A program made the position numbers and the translations under genes. This document shows positions 51,726-60,910 of a stretch of 64,000 bases of DNA, piece by piece. The notes below the pieces were generated by a model. The model worked only from the letters and a program-made list of their open reading frames with translations, searched no databases and was not told where the DNA came from. Every line of letters begins with the position of its first letter. The stretch's first letter is position 1. This DNA is from Streptomyces virginiae (GTDB lineage: Bacteria; Actinomycetota; Actinomycetes; Streptomycetales; Streptomycetaceae), in the NCBI RefSeq assembly GCF_000720455.1, contig NZ_JOAK01000019.1:57295-121294 (forward strand), in the 5' to 3' direction.

Positions 51726-52604
51726 CTACTGGCCTGTACTTCCAGTCCAGTGGCCGTTCCCTCGTACTACCTGCAACGATGGGCCTTCCCCTCCAGTTCC
51801 AAATCTATTCACGGGATTTTCCCCCCGGCGCTGTTGCAGGTCATGGCCCCCAGGCCGGGGCGGGCAGGCGAAGGAGTCCGCCGGCGCGGCCACCACCGCC
51901 GCCCGCAGCACGCCGTCCGGCCCCGCCTCCGCGCCTTCCCCGGATCCGGCCCGGTATCCCGCCGCCAGGCCCGCCGCGCGCACCGCCCGGGCCGCCTCGG
52001 CCAGCGTCGCCCCGGTGGTGACCACGTCGTCCACGAGTACGATCCGGGCGCCCCGCGTCAGCCGCGCCCCGTCCCGGCGCACCGCCAGGGCCCCCGCGAG
52101 GTTCTCCCGGCGCTGCCGGGCCCCCAGACCCGCCTGGTCCGCCACCGCCCGCCGCAGCCCCAGTACGGGCGCCACGCGCGCGGGAACACCGGCCCGCCGC
52201 AACCGTCCGGCCGCGGCCAGGGCGATCCTGCGCGCCGGATCGTGCCCGCGCGCCCGCACCTGCCGGCGCGCGGACGGGACCGGCACCAGCGCCAGCTCAC
52301 CTCGCCCCGGCCCCGGACCGCCCGCCAGGACGGCCGCCGCCAGCGCGGCGCCCAGTACCCCGGCCAGCGGGAGCGCCCCGCGCTCCTTGTGGGCCAGCAG
52401 GACGGCGCGTACGGCCCCTTCGTAGGCGGCGGCCGCCCGTACCACCGGCAGCCCCGCGGGACGCGGAGACGGGCTCACCAGCCCCGCCGCGGCCCCACTG
52501 AGCGCGCCCCCGCACTCACCGCACACCAGCACGCGGGCGGCACCGCACCCGGCGCAGTCGACCGGCAGGACCAGCCCGGCGAGCTCCTGCCACCACCCCC
52601 GCAT
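51726..52604 (-). CDS. ComF family phosphoribosyltransferase-like protein
   Basis: A 292-residue protein with an N-terminal double-CxxC zinc ribbon (CAGCGAARVLVCGECGG) and a type I phosphoribosyltransferase fold carrying LVPVPSARRQVRARGHDPARRIA, the ENLAGAL block and the PRPP motif VLVDDVVTTGAT. ComF homologues help DNA uptake in competent bacteria, and in others the role is unclear. ATG 52604 is used. The last ~50 residues (HDLQQRRGENPVNRFGTGGEGPS...) extend past the usual ComF end and look like read-through into intergenic DNA. It precedes hpf on the same strand. Confidence 0.86.
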   Translation of the reverse strand: MRGWWQELAGLVLPVDCAGCGAARVLVCGECGGALSGAAAGLVSPSPRPAGLPVVRAAAAYEGAVRAVLLAHKERGALPLAGVLGAALAAAVLAGGPGPGRGELALVPVPSARRQVRARGHDPARRIALAAAGRLRRAGVPARVAPVLGLRRAVADQAGLGARQRRENLAGALAVRRDGARLTRGARIVLVDDVVTTGATLAEAARAVRAAGLAAGYRAGSGEGAEAGPDGVLRAAVVAAPADSFACPPRPGGHDLQQRRGENPVNRFGTGGEGPSLQVVRGNGHWTGSTGQ

Positions 52605-52703
52605 GGCTCCCACCCTGGCGGCCCGGCCCCCGGCCCGCCACCCCTGTGGACAACGCCCGGCCGCGCCTGGGCCGCACCCCGGCCGGCCGGGGTGCGGCGC
52701 GCC

Positions 52704-54584
52704 TCAGCCCGGGTAGACCGGAGACCCGCCGCCCGCGACCACCGTGCGCCACTGCGCCCCCGGCGGCAGCCAGACGATGCCGTCCTCCGAGAACGCCACC
52801 ACCGGCTTCGGCTTCGACTCGTCCTCCGCGGCCGCGACCGCGACCTCGGACAGCCCCGTTGCCCCCGGCAGGCTCGCCGCGACCATCGAGCCGTCCGCCA
52901 GCATGTAGCGGGCCTGCTGCACCCCGCCCTTCTCGCGGCCCACCACCAGCAGCCGGCCCCGCGGCGCCCAGCTCATCGTCGTCACGTTCGCCATCTGAGG
53001 GGCCGCGGGACGCAACTCGCGCACCGACACCGCGGAGACGTCGCCCTTCGCGTCGGGCCGCTCGACCCGCCCGATGTAGAGCATCTTGCTGTTGGCGTCC
53101 TCCTCCAGCAGCAGCGCGATCCGCGCGCCGTCGGCGGACACCTTCAGCGAGGCGATCCGCCGGTTGTCGAGCCCCGCCACCTGCACCCTCTCGGGCGTCC
53201 CGGTCCCGCCCGGCACCCGCCACAGCCCCGGGTGCTGCGGATCCCGGTCCGCGACCCACAGGTCGCCCGAGACGTCCCAGCTCGGCGCCGTCAGCGTCTC
53301 CGCCTTGCCGCCCCTGCCGATCGGCACCTGCGCCGGCATCGGCCCGCCCCCGGACATCGACACCACGTACAGCCCGTGCCCGTCCTCGGAGACCACGGCC
53401 GCGCGCCGCTCGTCGTGCGAGACGGCGGCCGAGCTGACCTTGAACAGCGGGAGCGTCGCCAGTGGCCCCGGCACCGGCTCGGTGTGGGTCTGCTGGTCGT
53501 CGCTGCTCACGTCGAGCTTCATCCGGACCAGCCGCTTGTCGTTGTCGACGAAGTACTGGAAGTCGGGGATCTTGGGCCGGTTGGCGATCGCGTCCGCGCT
53601 CACCGACGTCACCGAGCACAGTGACGACGTCTTGTCGTCGGAGGAGCGCAGCAGTTCGACCTGGTCCAGCCGCGACCCCGTCAGGTCCTTGACGGTGTAC
53701 AGGAGTTGGGTGGCCATCTTCTTGCACTGCGGCTGCGCGATGTTGCCCACCTTGTCGTTGAGCGGCACGCGCAGCGTGTTCTGGCCGTCGTACGAAAGGG
53801 ACTTGGTGCCCGTACGCAGTTCCGTACCGGTGGGGAAGCTGGACTCCACGACCGGCGCCAGCCACCGCGACGGCCCGGCGAGCAGCGACTGCACGGTCTG
53901 TGTGGTCGGGTCCATCCGCGAGTCGGGGTCGGTGCGCTGGCGTACGTAGACCGGGTCGGCGACGAGCGTGCCGCCCGCGAAGTAGTACTTGTTCACCGGC
54001 ATGTAGATGCGCTGGAAGTCGGACTCGCTGAGCACGAGACCGCTCGGCGGGGTCGAGATGCGCCACTGCTTGTCCTCGTCCTGGACGAGCTGCAGCTGTT
54101 CCTCGTAGTCCCCGACCCCGGTCTGCGGCTGGTAGGCGCTGTGTTCGTCGACGGTCGCCAGCTTCTTGCCGGTCACCTTCCAGCGGGGCCCCTCGGGGTC
54201 CTTCTCACCGCGGACCGCGACCCGGCTTAGGCCGGAGGACAGCACCGTGACGGCCGAGCCGGGCTTCCAGGACTTCGCGGCGGCCGGCGTGAGGTACTTG
54301 CGGGCGGTCTCCAGCTGCGGGTCGTCGCTGGTCATCGCCTCCAGGAAGCCGTCGACGATCTCCGCCGGTGTGGCCTTGTCCGCGGGCGGCACGCCGAACA
54401 CCCGCACCTGCGAGTCCACGCCCTGCGAGGCCTGCACCGCGCGGATCTCGCCGCTGTCGGGCATCGAGGCGCAGCCGGCCAGGAGCAGCCCGGCCGCCGG
54501 GAAGGCGTACACCCGCAAGGTGCGCAGGCGCCGGCCCTTCACCCGTGCGCTCCCCCACCGCGCGTCCACGGGCTCACCGTCCAT
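52704..54584 (-). CDS. lpqB: lipoprotein LpqB
   Basis: A 626-residue lipoprotein. A signal sequence (LRTLRVYAFPAAGLLLAGC) ends in lipobox LAGC. Residues about 60-260 form a GerMN/sporulation-type domain (GVPPADKATPAEIVDGFLEAMTS...YYFAGGTLVADPVYV), and the rest is beta-propeller-like (DERRAAVVSEDGHGLYVVS, GLWRVPGG, MSWAPRGRLLVVG). LpqB interacts with the MtrB sensor in actinobacteria. ATG 54584 with AGGAGG 9 bases ahead overlaps the end of mtrB; a later GTG at 54542 with GGGGGAG is an alternative that trims a non-signal N-terminus. Third gene of mtrA-mtrB-lpqB. Confidence 0.94.
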   Translation of the reverse strand: MDGEPVDARWGSARVKGRRLRTLRVYAFPAAGLLLAGCASMPDSGEIRAVQASQGVDSQVRVFGVPPADKATPAEIVDGFLEAMTSDDPQLETARKYLTPAAAKSWKPGSAVTVLSSGLSRVAVRGEKDPEGPRWKVTGKKLATVDEHSAYQPQTGVGDYEEQLQLVQDEDKQWRISTPPSGLVLSESDFQRIYMPVNKYYFAGGTLVADPVYVRQRTDPDSRMDPTTQTVQSLLAGPSRWLAPVVESSFPTGTELRTGTKSLSYDGQNTLRVPLNDKVGNIAQPQCKKMATQLLYTVKDLTGSRLDQVELLRSSDDKTSSLCSVTSVSADAIANRPKIPDFQYFVDNDKRLVRMKLDVSSDDQQTHTEPVPGPLATLPLFKVSSAAVSHDERRAAVVSEDGHGLYVVSMSGGGPMPAQVPIGRGGKAETLTAPSWDVSGDLWVADRDPQHPGLWRVPGGTGTPERVQVAGLDNRRIASLKVSADGARIALLLEEDANSKMLYIGRVERPDAKGDVSAVSVRELRPAAPQMANVTTMSWAPRGRLLVVGREKGGVQQARYMLADGSMVAASLPGATGLSEVAVAAAEDESKPKPVVAFSEDGIVWLPPGAQWRTVVAGGGSPVYPG

Positions 54585-56550
54585 CGGCTCGATCCTCCTG
54601 TTGTGCCTGCTCGGCCGGCCGGGCAACGACCCTGGCCCCGTTCCCCGGCAGGGCCGTCGGGTCGGCGGGCACCGACGTCGCGCCCGCGACCGGCGACCGC
54701 GGCGGTATCGGCGAGCGGTCCCCGGCATCGGCCGTCTGCCGCTCCGCCGCACTGCCCGAGGCCGCCGCGGCGTCCGCCGCGGCCCTGGCCCGGTTCGCCC
54801 GGGAGTCCTCGGGCTCCAGCGGGATGGGCGAGCCCCGCAGCGGCTCGTCGGCCGTGCGCGGCAGCGTCAGCCGGAACTGCGAGCCGCCGCCCGGCTCGCC
54901 CCACGCCTGCAGCCAGCCGCCGTGCAGCCGGGCGTCCTCGACGGCGATGGACAGGCCCAGGCCCGTCCCACCGGTCGTACGCGCCCGCGCCGGGTCGGCC
55001 CGCCAGAAGCGGTTGAAGACGCGGGTCGCCTCGCCGGGCTTGAGCCCGACGCCGTAGTCCCGTACGGCGACGGCGACGGCCCCGCCCGCGGACGCCAGCC
55101 GCACCACCACGTCCCGGCCCTCGCCGTGCTCCACGGCGTTGACGACGAGGTTGCGCAGCACCCGCTCGACGCGCCGCGAGTCGGCCTCGGCGATCACCGG
55201 CTGGGAGTCGCCGAGGACCCGGATCCGGGTGCCCTTGTGCTCGGCGAGCGGCTCCGCCCCGTCGATGACGCGGCGCACCACCTCGCGCAGGTCGATCGGC
55301 TCGGCCTCCAGGGCCGCCGCCCCGGCGTCGAAGCGGCTGATCTCCAGCAGGTCGGCGAGGAGCGACTCGAAGCGGTCGAGCTGGCCGGCGAGCAGCTCCG
55401 CGGAGCGCGCGGTCACCGGATCGAAGTCGACGCGGGCGTCGTGGATGACGTCGGCGGCCATCCGTACGGTCGTCAGCGGGGTCCGCAGCTCGTGGCTGAC
55501 GTCCGAGACGAACCGGCGCTGCATCCGGGACAGCTCCTCCAGCTGCTGGATCTTGTTCTGGAGGTTCTGCGCCATCTTGTTGAAGGCCTCGCCGAGACGG
55601 GCGATGTCGTCCTCGCCGGTGACCTTCATCCGCTCCTGGAGCCGCCCCGCCGACAGCCGCTCGGCGATCCCGGCGGCCATCCGTACGGGGCTCACGACCT
55701 GGCGCACGACGAGCCAGGCGATGCCGCTCAGCAGGACGACGACGAACAGCCCGGCGGTGGCGATGGTGGACTTGACCAGGTTGAGGGACTCCTCCTCCTG
55801 GGTCAGCGGGAAGAGGTAGTACAGGTCGTACGGGTCCCCGTTGATGTCGGTCAGCCGCTTGCCCACGACCAGCGCCGGCTCGGGCTCCTTCTGGTCGGCC
55901 CCGCTGGTGTAGCGGATCTCGGAGAAGGTCTTGAAGGTGCCGGTGGCGTGGTTGACGGCGCGGCGCAGGCTGAGCGGCACGCTGGCGGTCGGATCCACGT
56001 TCCCGGAGGCGCGGGCGCCCCGGACGCCCTGCGCGCCGGGCTGCGGCTGCTCCCCGGTGCCGGCACCGAGCGCGACCACCTCGAAGGCGGTCTGCCCGCC
56101 ACTGGCCAGCTGCTTGACCAGGGAGTTCATCCACGTACTGGCGTCACGGCCGACTTTGTTGTCGGTCGCGTCGGGCCCGTCCACGGTCGCGGGGGTGTTG
56201 GCCTTCTCCTGCGCCACCGCGAACCCGCCCGCGGCCTGGCTCTGCGCGGCCTCCTCCTTGGCGTCGAGGAGGCCCTTGCTGACCTGCGCGATGACGACGA
56301 AGCCCAGGGCCAGGACCACGGAGAGCGAGATCAGCAGCGTGGCGGCGACCACCCGGAGCTGGATGTTGCGCCGCCACAGCCGGACAGCCGGAAGCAGCGG
56401 CCGCCGCACGAGACGTACGAACAGCCGCAGCATGCGGCCCGCGGGCGCCCCGTCCCGGAGCAGCCTGCCGGTCCACAGGCGGGAACCGCCGCGGACCCTG
56501 CCCGAGGTGCCGGACTGCACGTCAGCTGGGTCCGGCCTTGTAGCCGACAC
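54574..56550 (-). CDS. mtrB: MtrB sensor histidine kinase
   Basis: A 658-residue membrane kinase. Two transmembrane segments (VVAATLLISLSVVLALGFVVIAQV and TIATAGLFVVVLLSGIAWLVV) flank an extracytoplasmic sensor domain. Then HAMP, the dimerisation helix with phospho-His near residue 352 (SDVSHELRTPLTTVRMAADVI) and an ATP lid (NLVVNAVEHGEG; DYGVGL; TGGTGLGLSIAVEDA). It phosphorylates MtrA in a pathway linked to cell wall and development. GTG 56550 overlaps the mtrA end by 29 bases; a GTG at 56520 immediately after the mtrA stop is equally plausible. The C-terminal 90 residues are Ala/Pro rich. Confidence 0.94.
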   Translation of the reverse strand: MSATRPDPADVQSGTSGRVRGGSRLWTGRLLRDGAPAGRMLRLFVRLVRRPLLPAVRLWRRNIQLRVVAATLLISLSVVLALGFVVIAQVSKGLLDAKEEAAQSQAAGGFAVAQEKANTPATVDGPDATDNKVGRDASTWMNSLVKQLASGGQTAFEVVALGAGTGEQPQPGAQGVRGARASGNVDPTASVPLSLRRAVNHATGTFKTFSEIRYTSGADQKEPEPALVVGKRLTDINGDPYDLYYLFPLTQEEESLNLVKSTIATAGLFVVVLLSGIAWLVVRQVVSPVRMAAGIAERLSAGRLQERMKVTGEDDIARLGEAFNKMAQNLQNKIQQLEELSRMQRRFVSDVSHELRTPLTTVRMAADVIHDARVDFDPVTARSAELLAGQLDRFESLLADLLEISRFDAGAAALEAEPIDLREVVRRVIDGAEPLAEHKGTRIRVLGDSQPVIAEADSRRVERVLRNLVVNAVEHGEGRDVVVRLASAGGAVAVAVRDYGVGLKPGEATRVFNRFWRADPARARTTGGTGLGLSIAVEDARLHGGWLQAWGEPGGGSQFRLTLPRTADEPLRGSPIPLEPEDSRANRARAAADAAAASGSAAERQTADAGDRSPIPPRSPVAGATSVPADPTALPGNGARVVARPAEQAQQEDRADGR

Positions 56551-57211
56551 CGCGCACCGTCACGACGATCTCGGGGCGCTCCGGGTCCTTCTCGACCTTG
56601 GAGCGCAGCCGCTGCACATGCACGTTGACCAGGCGGGTGTCCGCCGCGTGCCGGTAGCCCCAGACCTGCTCCAGCAGCACCTCGCGGGTGAACACCTGCC
56701 AGGGCTTGCGCGCGAGCGCGACCAGCAGGTCGAACTCGAGCGGCGTCAGGGCGATGGACATGCCGTCCCGCTTGACCGAGTGCCCGGCCACGTCGATGAC
56801 CAGGTCACCGATGGCCAGCTGCTCGGGCGCGGGCTCCTCCGACCGGCGCAGACGGGCCCGGATACGTGCCACCAGCTCCTTCGGCTTGAACGGCTTGACG
56901 ATGTAGTCGTCGGCCCCGGACTCCAGGCCCACGACCACGTCCACCGTGTCGCTCTTGGCGGTGAGCATGACAATCGGCACGCCGGACTCGGCCCGGATCA
57001 GCCTGCAGACCTCTATGCCGTCCCGTCCGGGCAGCATGAGGTCCAGCAGGACCAGGTCGGGCTTCGCCTCCCGGAAGGCAGCGAGTGCCTTGTCACCGTC
57101 CGCTACGAACGACGGCTCAAAACCTTCTCCCCGCAGCACAATGCCGAGCATCTCGGCCAGCGCGGTGTCGTCGTCGACGACGAGGACGCGTCCCTTCATG
57201 TTTGACATCAT
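56522..57211 (-). CDS. mtrA: MtrA response regulator
   Basis: A 229-residue OmpR-type regulator. Receiver domain VVDDDTALAEMLGIVL with phospho-acceptor D57 (LLDLMLPGRDGIEV), switch KPF (VKPFKPKEL) and winged helix (LTPLEFDLLVALARKPWQVFTREVLLEQVWGYRHAADTRLVNVHVQRLRSKVEKDPERPEIVVTVRGVGYKAG) are near-identical to other streptomycete MtrA proteins. It represses or activates development and cell-wall genes, binding GTTACC-type repeats. ATG 57211 is used; ATG 57199 would remove MMSN. It heads the mtrA-mtrB-lpqB operon and has a matching site in its own leader at 57226-57242. Confidence 0.97.
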   Translation of the reverse strand: MMSNMKGRVLVVDDDTALAEMLGIVLRGEGFEPSFVADGDKALAAFREAKPDLVLLDLMLPGRDGIEVCRLIRAESGVPIVMLTAKSDTVDVVVGLESGADDYIVKPFKPKELVARIRARLRRSEEPAPEQLAIGDLVIDVAGHSVKRDGMSIALTPLEFDLLVALARKPWQVFTREVLLEQVWGYRHAADTRLVNVHVQRLRSKVEKDPERPEIVVTVRGVGYKAGPS

Positions 57212-57225
57212 CCCATTAGCCAATC

Positions 57226-57242
57226 GTTACCCGGCGGTGAGC
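57226..57242. promoter_or_regulatory. candidate MtrA box in the mtrA leader
   Basis: GTTACC (57226-57231), five bases, then GTGAGC (57237-57242) fits the MtrA direct-repeat pattern GTnACC-N5-GTnACC in the first half fully and the second half partly. It lies 15-31 bases upstream of the mtrA ATG, suitable for autoregulation. Confidence 0.45.
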
Positions 57243-57445
57243 TGTCCCACAGCCAAAAGGGCTGGAAATCGCCCCTCGGACCTGCGTGGACATCGGCTCG
57301 ACCGGTCTGACCCGGATCCGGGCGACAATTGAAGGTACGGGCTACCGGGCATCCGGGGGGACGGCTGGTCCGTTCGGGGTCCTCACGTGGCACGATGGCA
57401 GCGACCAGCGCCCCCGCCGCAGCAGGTGGATGTGAAGGAGCGACG

Positions 57446-58693
57446 ATGAACGACTCTCCGGGCTGGGCTACGCCCGGATCCTCTCCGTCCGACGACGACC
57501 GGCAGGCAACCCCCGCCGGCCGGCCGGCCACCGACGGCGGCGCGCAGCAGCCCCAACAGCCCACCGGCGACCCCAAGTGGTCCGCCGAGCAGCCCCCGCC
57601 CGGCCAGTGGTCGAGCCCCGGCGCGACACCTCCCGCCGACACCCCGCCCCCCGCGGCGCAGCCCGCCGCGGGCTGGGGACAGCAGCCCGGCACCTCGTAC
57701 GGCGGCCAGTACTCCTACCCGGGCGGCCCGGGCCAGTGGGGCCGGGCCGCCGCCGCCAAGCCCGGAGTGATCCCGCTGCGCCCGCTGGGCCTCGGCGAGA
57801 TCCTCGACGGCTCGGTCGCCACCATGCGCACGCACTGGCGCTCCGTCGTGCCGATCACCCTGGTCGTGGCCACGGTCATCCAGGTGATCAGCGTGCTCGT
57901 GCAGAAGTTCATGCTGAGCGACCTGCCCCTCAGCTCCACCGAGGACATGACCGCCGAAGAGGCGATCGACAGCCTCGGCAGCACCCTCGCGGTGTCGGTG
58001 GTCAACCAGTTCATCCAGGTCCTCGGGACGATCGTGGTCACCGCGATGCTCACGATGATCTTCAGCCGGGCCATCCTGGGACAGCACTCCTCGGTCTCCG
58101 ACGCCTGGCGCGACGCCCGCCCCCAGCTGCTGCGCCTGGCCGGCCTGACCCTGCTGCTGGCCCTCGGCATCATCCTGCTCGGGGCCGTACTGGTCCTGCC
58201 CGGAGCCCTCGCGGGCAGCGTCGGCCTCGCCGTCGTCGGCTTCGTCGCCTGGCTGCCGCTGATCATCTGGCTCGGGATCAAGTTCAGCCTGGCCTCCCCC
58301 GCCCTGATGCTGGAGAAGAGCACCGTCTTCAAGGCCTTCGCGCGCTCCTCGAAGCTCGTCGGCGGCTCCTGGTGGCGCATCTTCGGCATCACGGTCCTCA
58401 CCAGCCTGATCGCCTTCATGGTCGCGCTGATGGTCGTGGCACCGTTCCAGATGATCGGCCTCTTCGCCTTCGGCGGCGGCATCGACTCCCTGGAGGACGG
58501 CAGCGCCCAGTCCGCCTGGGGACCGCTGATCTTCTCCGGCATCGGCCTGATCATCGCCCAGACGATCATCATGCCCATCCAGTCCGGCGTCACCGTCCTC
58601 CTCTACGTCGACCAGCGCATCCGCCGCGAGGGCCTCGACCTGGAGCTCGCCCGGGCGGCCGGCATCGAGAACTACGGCACGACCGGAGGCTGA
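57446..58693 (+). CDS. multi-pass membrane protein (DUF7847/GDPD-membrane-domain type)
   Basis: A 415-residue protein. The first ~105 residues are Pro/Gly/Gln-rich and disordered; then PLRPLGLGEILDGSVATMRTHWRSVVPITLVVATVIQVI begins a helical membrane domain with about six to eight segments, e.g. VVTAMLTMIFSRAILG and LLLALGIILLGAVLVLP. The region LGEILDGSVATMRTHW is typical of the glycerophosphoryl-diester-phosphodiesterase membrane domain family. No catalytic residues for a phosphodiesterase are present. ATG 57446 has AAGGAG 5 bases upstream. It starts the five-gene unit that ends with DUF58; gap to the next gene is 7 bases. Confidence 0.85.
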   Translation: MNDSPGWATPGSSPSDDDRQATPAGRPATDGGAQQPQQPTGDPKWSAEQPPPGQWSSPGATPPADTPPPAAQPAAGWGQQPGTSYGGQYSYPGGPGQWGRAAAAKPGVIPLRPLGLGEILDGSVATMRTHWRSVVPITLVVATVIQVISVLVQKFMLSDLPLSSTEDMTAEEAIDSLGSTLAVSVVNQFIQVLGTIVVTAMLTMIFSRAILGQHSSVSDAWRDARPQLLRLAGLTLLLALGIILLGAVLVLPGALAGSVGLAVVGFVAWLPLIIWLGIKFSLASPALMLEKSTVFKAFARSSKLVGGSWWRIFGITVLTSLIAFMVALMVVAPFQMIGLFAFGGGIDSLEDGSAQSAWGPLIFSGIGLIIAQTIIMPIQSGVTVLLYVDQRIRREGLDLELARAAGIENYGTTGG

Positions 58694-58700
58694 CCCACCG

Positions 58701-59381
58701 ATGATGAGCACGGGGGGCCTCATCACCCGCACAGCGGCGCTCCTGCCGGGCGCGGAGACACCACCGGTGACGACACCGCGCACCCCCGCCCAGGAGGCGG
58801 CGGAGCGCGAGCTGTCCAAGCCGATGTACCACGAGAACGACCCGAGCCTGGTGGACCGCGCCCTGCGCGCCTTCTTCGACTGGCTCGACGACCTGTTCGG
58901 CGCCGCCTCCGGGGCGACCCCCGGAGGCGCCGCGGGCCTGGTCGCCATCCTCCTCCTGGTCGTCCTGGCCGTCGCCGCCCTGTGGTGGCGCCTGGGCTCC
59001 CCCCGCCGCGCCGCCACCTCCGCGAGCGCCCTCTTCGACGACGGCGTCCGCAGCGCGGCCGACCACCGCACCGCCGCCGAGGCCCACGCCGCCGCCGGCC
59101 GCTGGACGGAGGCCGTCCAGGAACGCATGCGGGCCGTGGTCCGCTCCTTGGAGGAACGCACCCTCCTGGACCCCCGCCCGGGCCGCACCGCCGACGAGGC
59201 GGCCGCCGAAGCCGCGGTGTCCCTGCCGGACCACGCCGCCGACCTCCGCGCCGCCGCCCGCACCTTCGACGACGTCACCTACGGCGGCCGCACCGCCGAC
59301 CCCGACACCTACGCCCGCCTGCGCACCCTCGACCTCACCCTGGACCGCACGAAGCCGCTCCTGACAGGACCCACCGCATGA
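58701..59381 (+). CDS. DUF4129 domain-containing membrane protein
   Basis: A 226-residue single-pass protein. After an external segment (TPAQEAAERELSKPMYHENDPSLVDRALRAFFDWLDDLFG, characteristic of DUF4129) comes one helix (GLVAILLLVVLAVAALWWRL) and a helical cytosolic domain (FDDGVRSAADHRTAAEAHAAAGRWTEAVQERMRAVVRSLEERTLLDPRPGRTADEAA). DUF4129 proteins accompany MoxR-DUF58 genes. ATG 58701 lies 7 bases after the preceding stop. The next gene overlaps it by 4 bases. Function unknown; probably a membrane component of a MoxR chaperone complex. Confidence 0.9.
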   Translation: MMSTGGLITRTAALLPGAETPPVTTPRTPAQEAAERELSKPMYHENDPSLVDRALRAFFDWLDDLFGAASGATPGGAAGLVAILLLVVLAVAALWWRLGSPRRAATSASALFDDGVRSAADHRTAAEAHAAAGRWTEAVQERMRAVVRSLEERTLLDPRPGRTADEAAAEAAVSLPDHAADLRAAARTFDDVTYGGRTADPDTYARLRTLDLTLDRTKPLLTGPTA

Positions 59382-60910
59382 CCGGCCCCAGCGACCCCGA
59401 GAGCGCCGCGCCCAACCCCGGCGGAACCGGGAGCACCCCAGGCCAGGACACCGAACCCACACGGCCCGACGCCGCCGGTTGCGGCGGGGCCAGAAGCACG
59501 CAGGGGCAATCCCCCCAGAGCACCGAACCCACACCGTCCGACGCCGCCGGTTCCAGCGGGGCCGGGAGTGTGTCGGGGCGATCCCCGCAGGGCGCCGAAC
59601 GCACCGCCGCCGCACTGTCCGACCGTGAGCACCGTTCGGCGCCCGAGGAGACGCCCCGGCGCGCGCCCGGCCCCGCCGGAACCGCCCCGGCCGCCGCCGA
59701 AGCCCCCGCCGCAGGCGGAGCCCCCGGCGCGGAGCCCGGCCGAGCCCCCGGCACGGGGACCCGCAAGCGGGCGATCCGCCGAACCGCCGCCGTCCTCGCC
59801 GTCCTCGCCGCCGGCGCCGTCATCCTCGCCGCCCTGAACTCCGGCACGCGCCACGGCCACCTCGACCCCCGCTCCGCCGACCCCACCGGCAGCCGCGCCG
59901 TCGCCGAGCTCCTCAAGGAACGCGGCGTCACGACCCGCGTCGTCACCACCGCCCGCGAGGCCGCCGACGCGACCGGCCCCCGCACCACCCTCCTCGTCAC
60001 CGACCCGGACCGGCTCGGCGCCGGCCAGCGCAGCGCCATCCGCTCGGCCATCGACCTGTCCGGCGGCCGCACCGTCCTCCTCGCACCCGGCGACCACAGC
60101 CTCTCCGACCTGTCCCCCGGGGTCCGTACCGAGGGCGACGCCGGCAGCGACGACCTCGACCCCCGCTGCGCCCTGCCCGCCGCCACCTCGGCCGGCCGCG
60201 CCGGCACCGGCGGCGACCTCCGCTACACCACCGCCCTTCCCGGGGCCACCGCCTGCTACCCCAGCGGCGGCCACCCCACCCTCCTCGTCCTCCCCACCGG
60301 CACCACCGGCGGTGACACCGTCCTCCTCGGCTCCGAGACGATCCTCCTCAACGAGTCCCTCGCCGAGCAGGGCAACGCCTCCCTCGCCCTCCAACTCCTC
60401 GGCTCCCGCCCGGACCTCGTCTGGTACATGCCGTCCCTCGCGGACTCCGACCCCGGCACCGGCCCCGGCGGCCAGGACAAGTCCCTCCTCGAACTCGTCC
60501 CGGCCGGCTGGTCCTGGGCCCTGCTCCAGCTCTTCCTCGCCGCCACCCTCGCCGCCCTCTGGCGCGCCCGCCGGCTGGGCCCCCTCGTCACCGAGAAGCT
60601 CCCCGTCGCCATCCGCGCCTCCGAGACCACCGAGGGCCGCGCCCGCCTCTACCGCAAGGCCGGGGCCCGCGACCGCGCCGCGACCGTCCTGCGCGCCGCC
60701 ACCCGCGAACGCCTGGCCGCGCTGGTCGGCGTACCGCCCACCCAGGCCCACGAACCGGCCGCCCTGGTCCCGGCCGTCTCCGCCCGCCTGACCGGCGAGC
60801 CCCGGGACGTGACCGCCCTCCTCTTCGGCACCACCCCCTCCGACGACGCGGCGCTCGTCGCGCTCGCCGACCACCTCGACGCCCTCGAAAGAGAGGTCCG
60901 CACCTCATGA
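59378..60910 (+). CDS. DUF4350 domain-containing membrane protein
   Basis: A 510-residue protein. The N-terminal ~130 residues are disordered with a 24-residue tandem repeat (TEPTRPDAAG...SPQS / TEPTPSDAAG...SPQG). A first transmembrane helix (TAAVLAVLAAGAVILAAL) is followed by the DUF4350 external domain (LDPRSADPTGSRAVAELLKERGVTTRVVTT...TTLLVTDPDRLGAGQRSAI; GRTVLLAP), a second helix (WALLQLFLAATLAALWRARRL) and a cytosolic tail (ARLYRKAGARDRAATVLRAATRERLAALVG). It sits between DUF4129 and MoxR with ATGA overlaps on both sides. Function unknown. Confidence 0.88.
   Translation: MTGPSDPESAAPNPGGTGSTPGQDTEPTRPDAAGCGGARSTQGQSPQSTEPTPSDAAGSSGAGSVSGRSPQGAERTAAALSDREHRSAPEETPRRAPGPAGTAPAAAEAPAAGGAPGAEPGRAPGTGTRKRAIRRTAAVLAVLAAGAVILAALNSGTRHGHLDPRSADPTGSRAVAELLKERGVTTRVVTTAREAADATGPRTTLLVTDPDRLGAGQRSAIRSAIDLSGGRTVLLAPGDHSLSDLSPGVRTEGDAGSDDLDPRCALPAATSAGRAGTGGDLRYTTALPGATACYPSGGHPTLLVLPTGTTGGDTVLLGSETILLNESLAEQGNASLALQLLGSRPDLVWYMPSLADSDPGTGPGGQDKSLLELVPAGWSWALLQLFLAATLAALWRARRLGPLVTEKLPVAIRASETTEGRARLYRKAGARDRAATVLRAATRERLAALVGVPPTQAHEPAALVPAVSARLTGEPRDVTALLFGTTPSDDAALVALADHLDALEREVRTS
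59425..59595 (+). repeat. 72-bp in-frame tandem repeat in the DUF4350 gene
   Basis: The string CACCGAACCC recurs at 59449 and 59521, exactly 72 bases apart, in a unit encoding 24 residues; about two full copies plus partial flanks. Confidence 0.7.
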
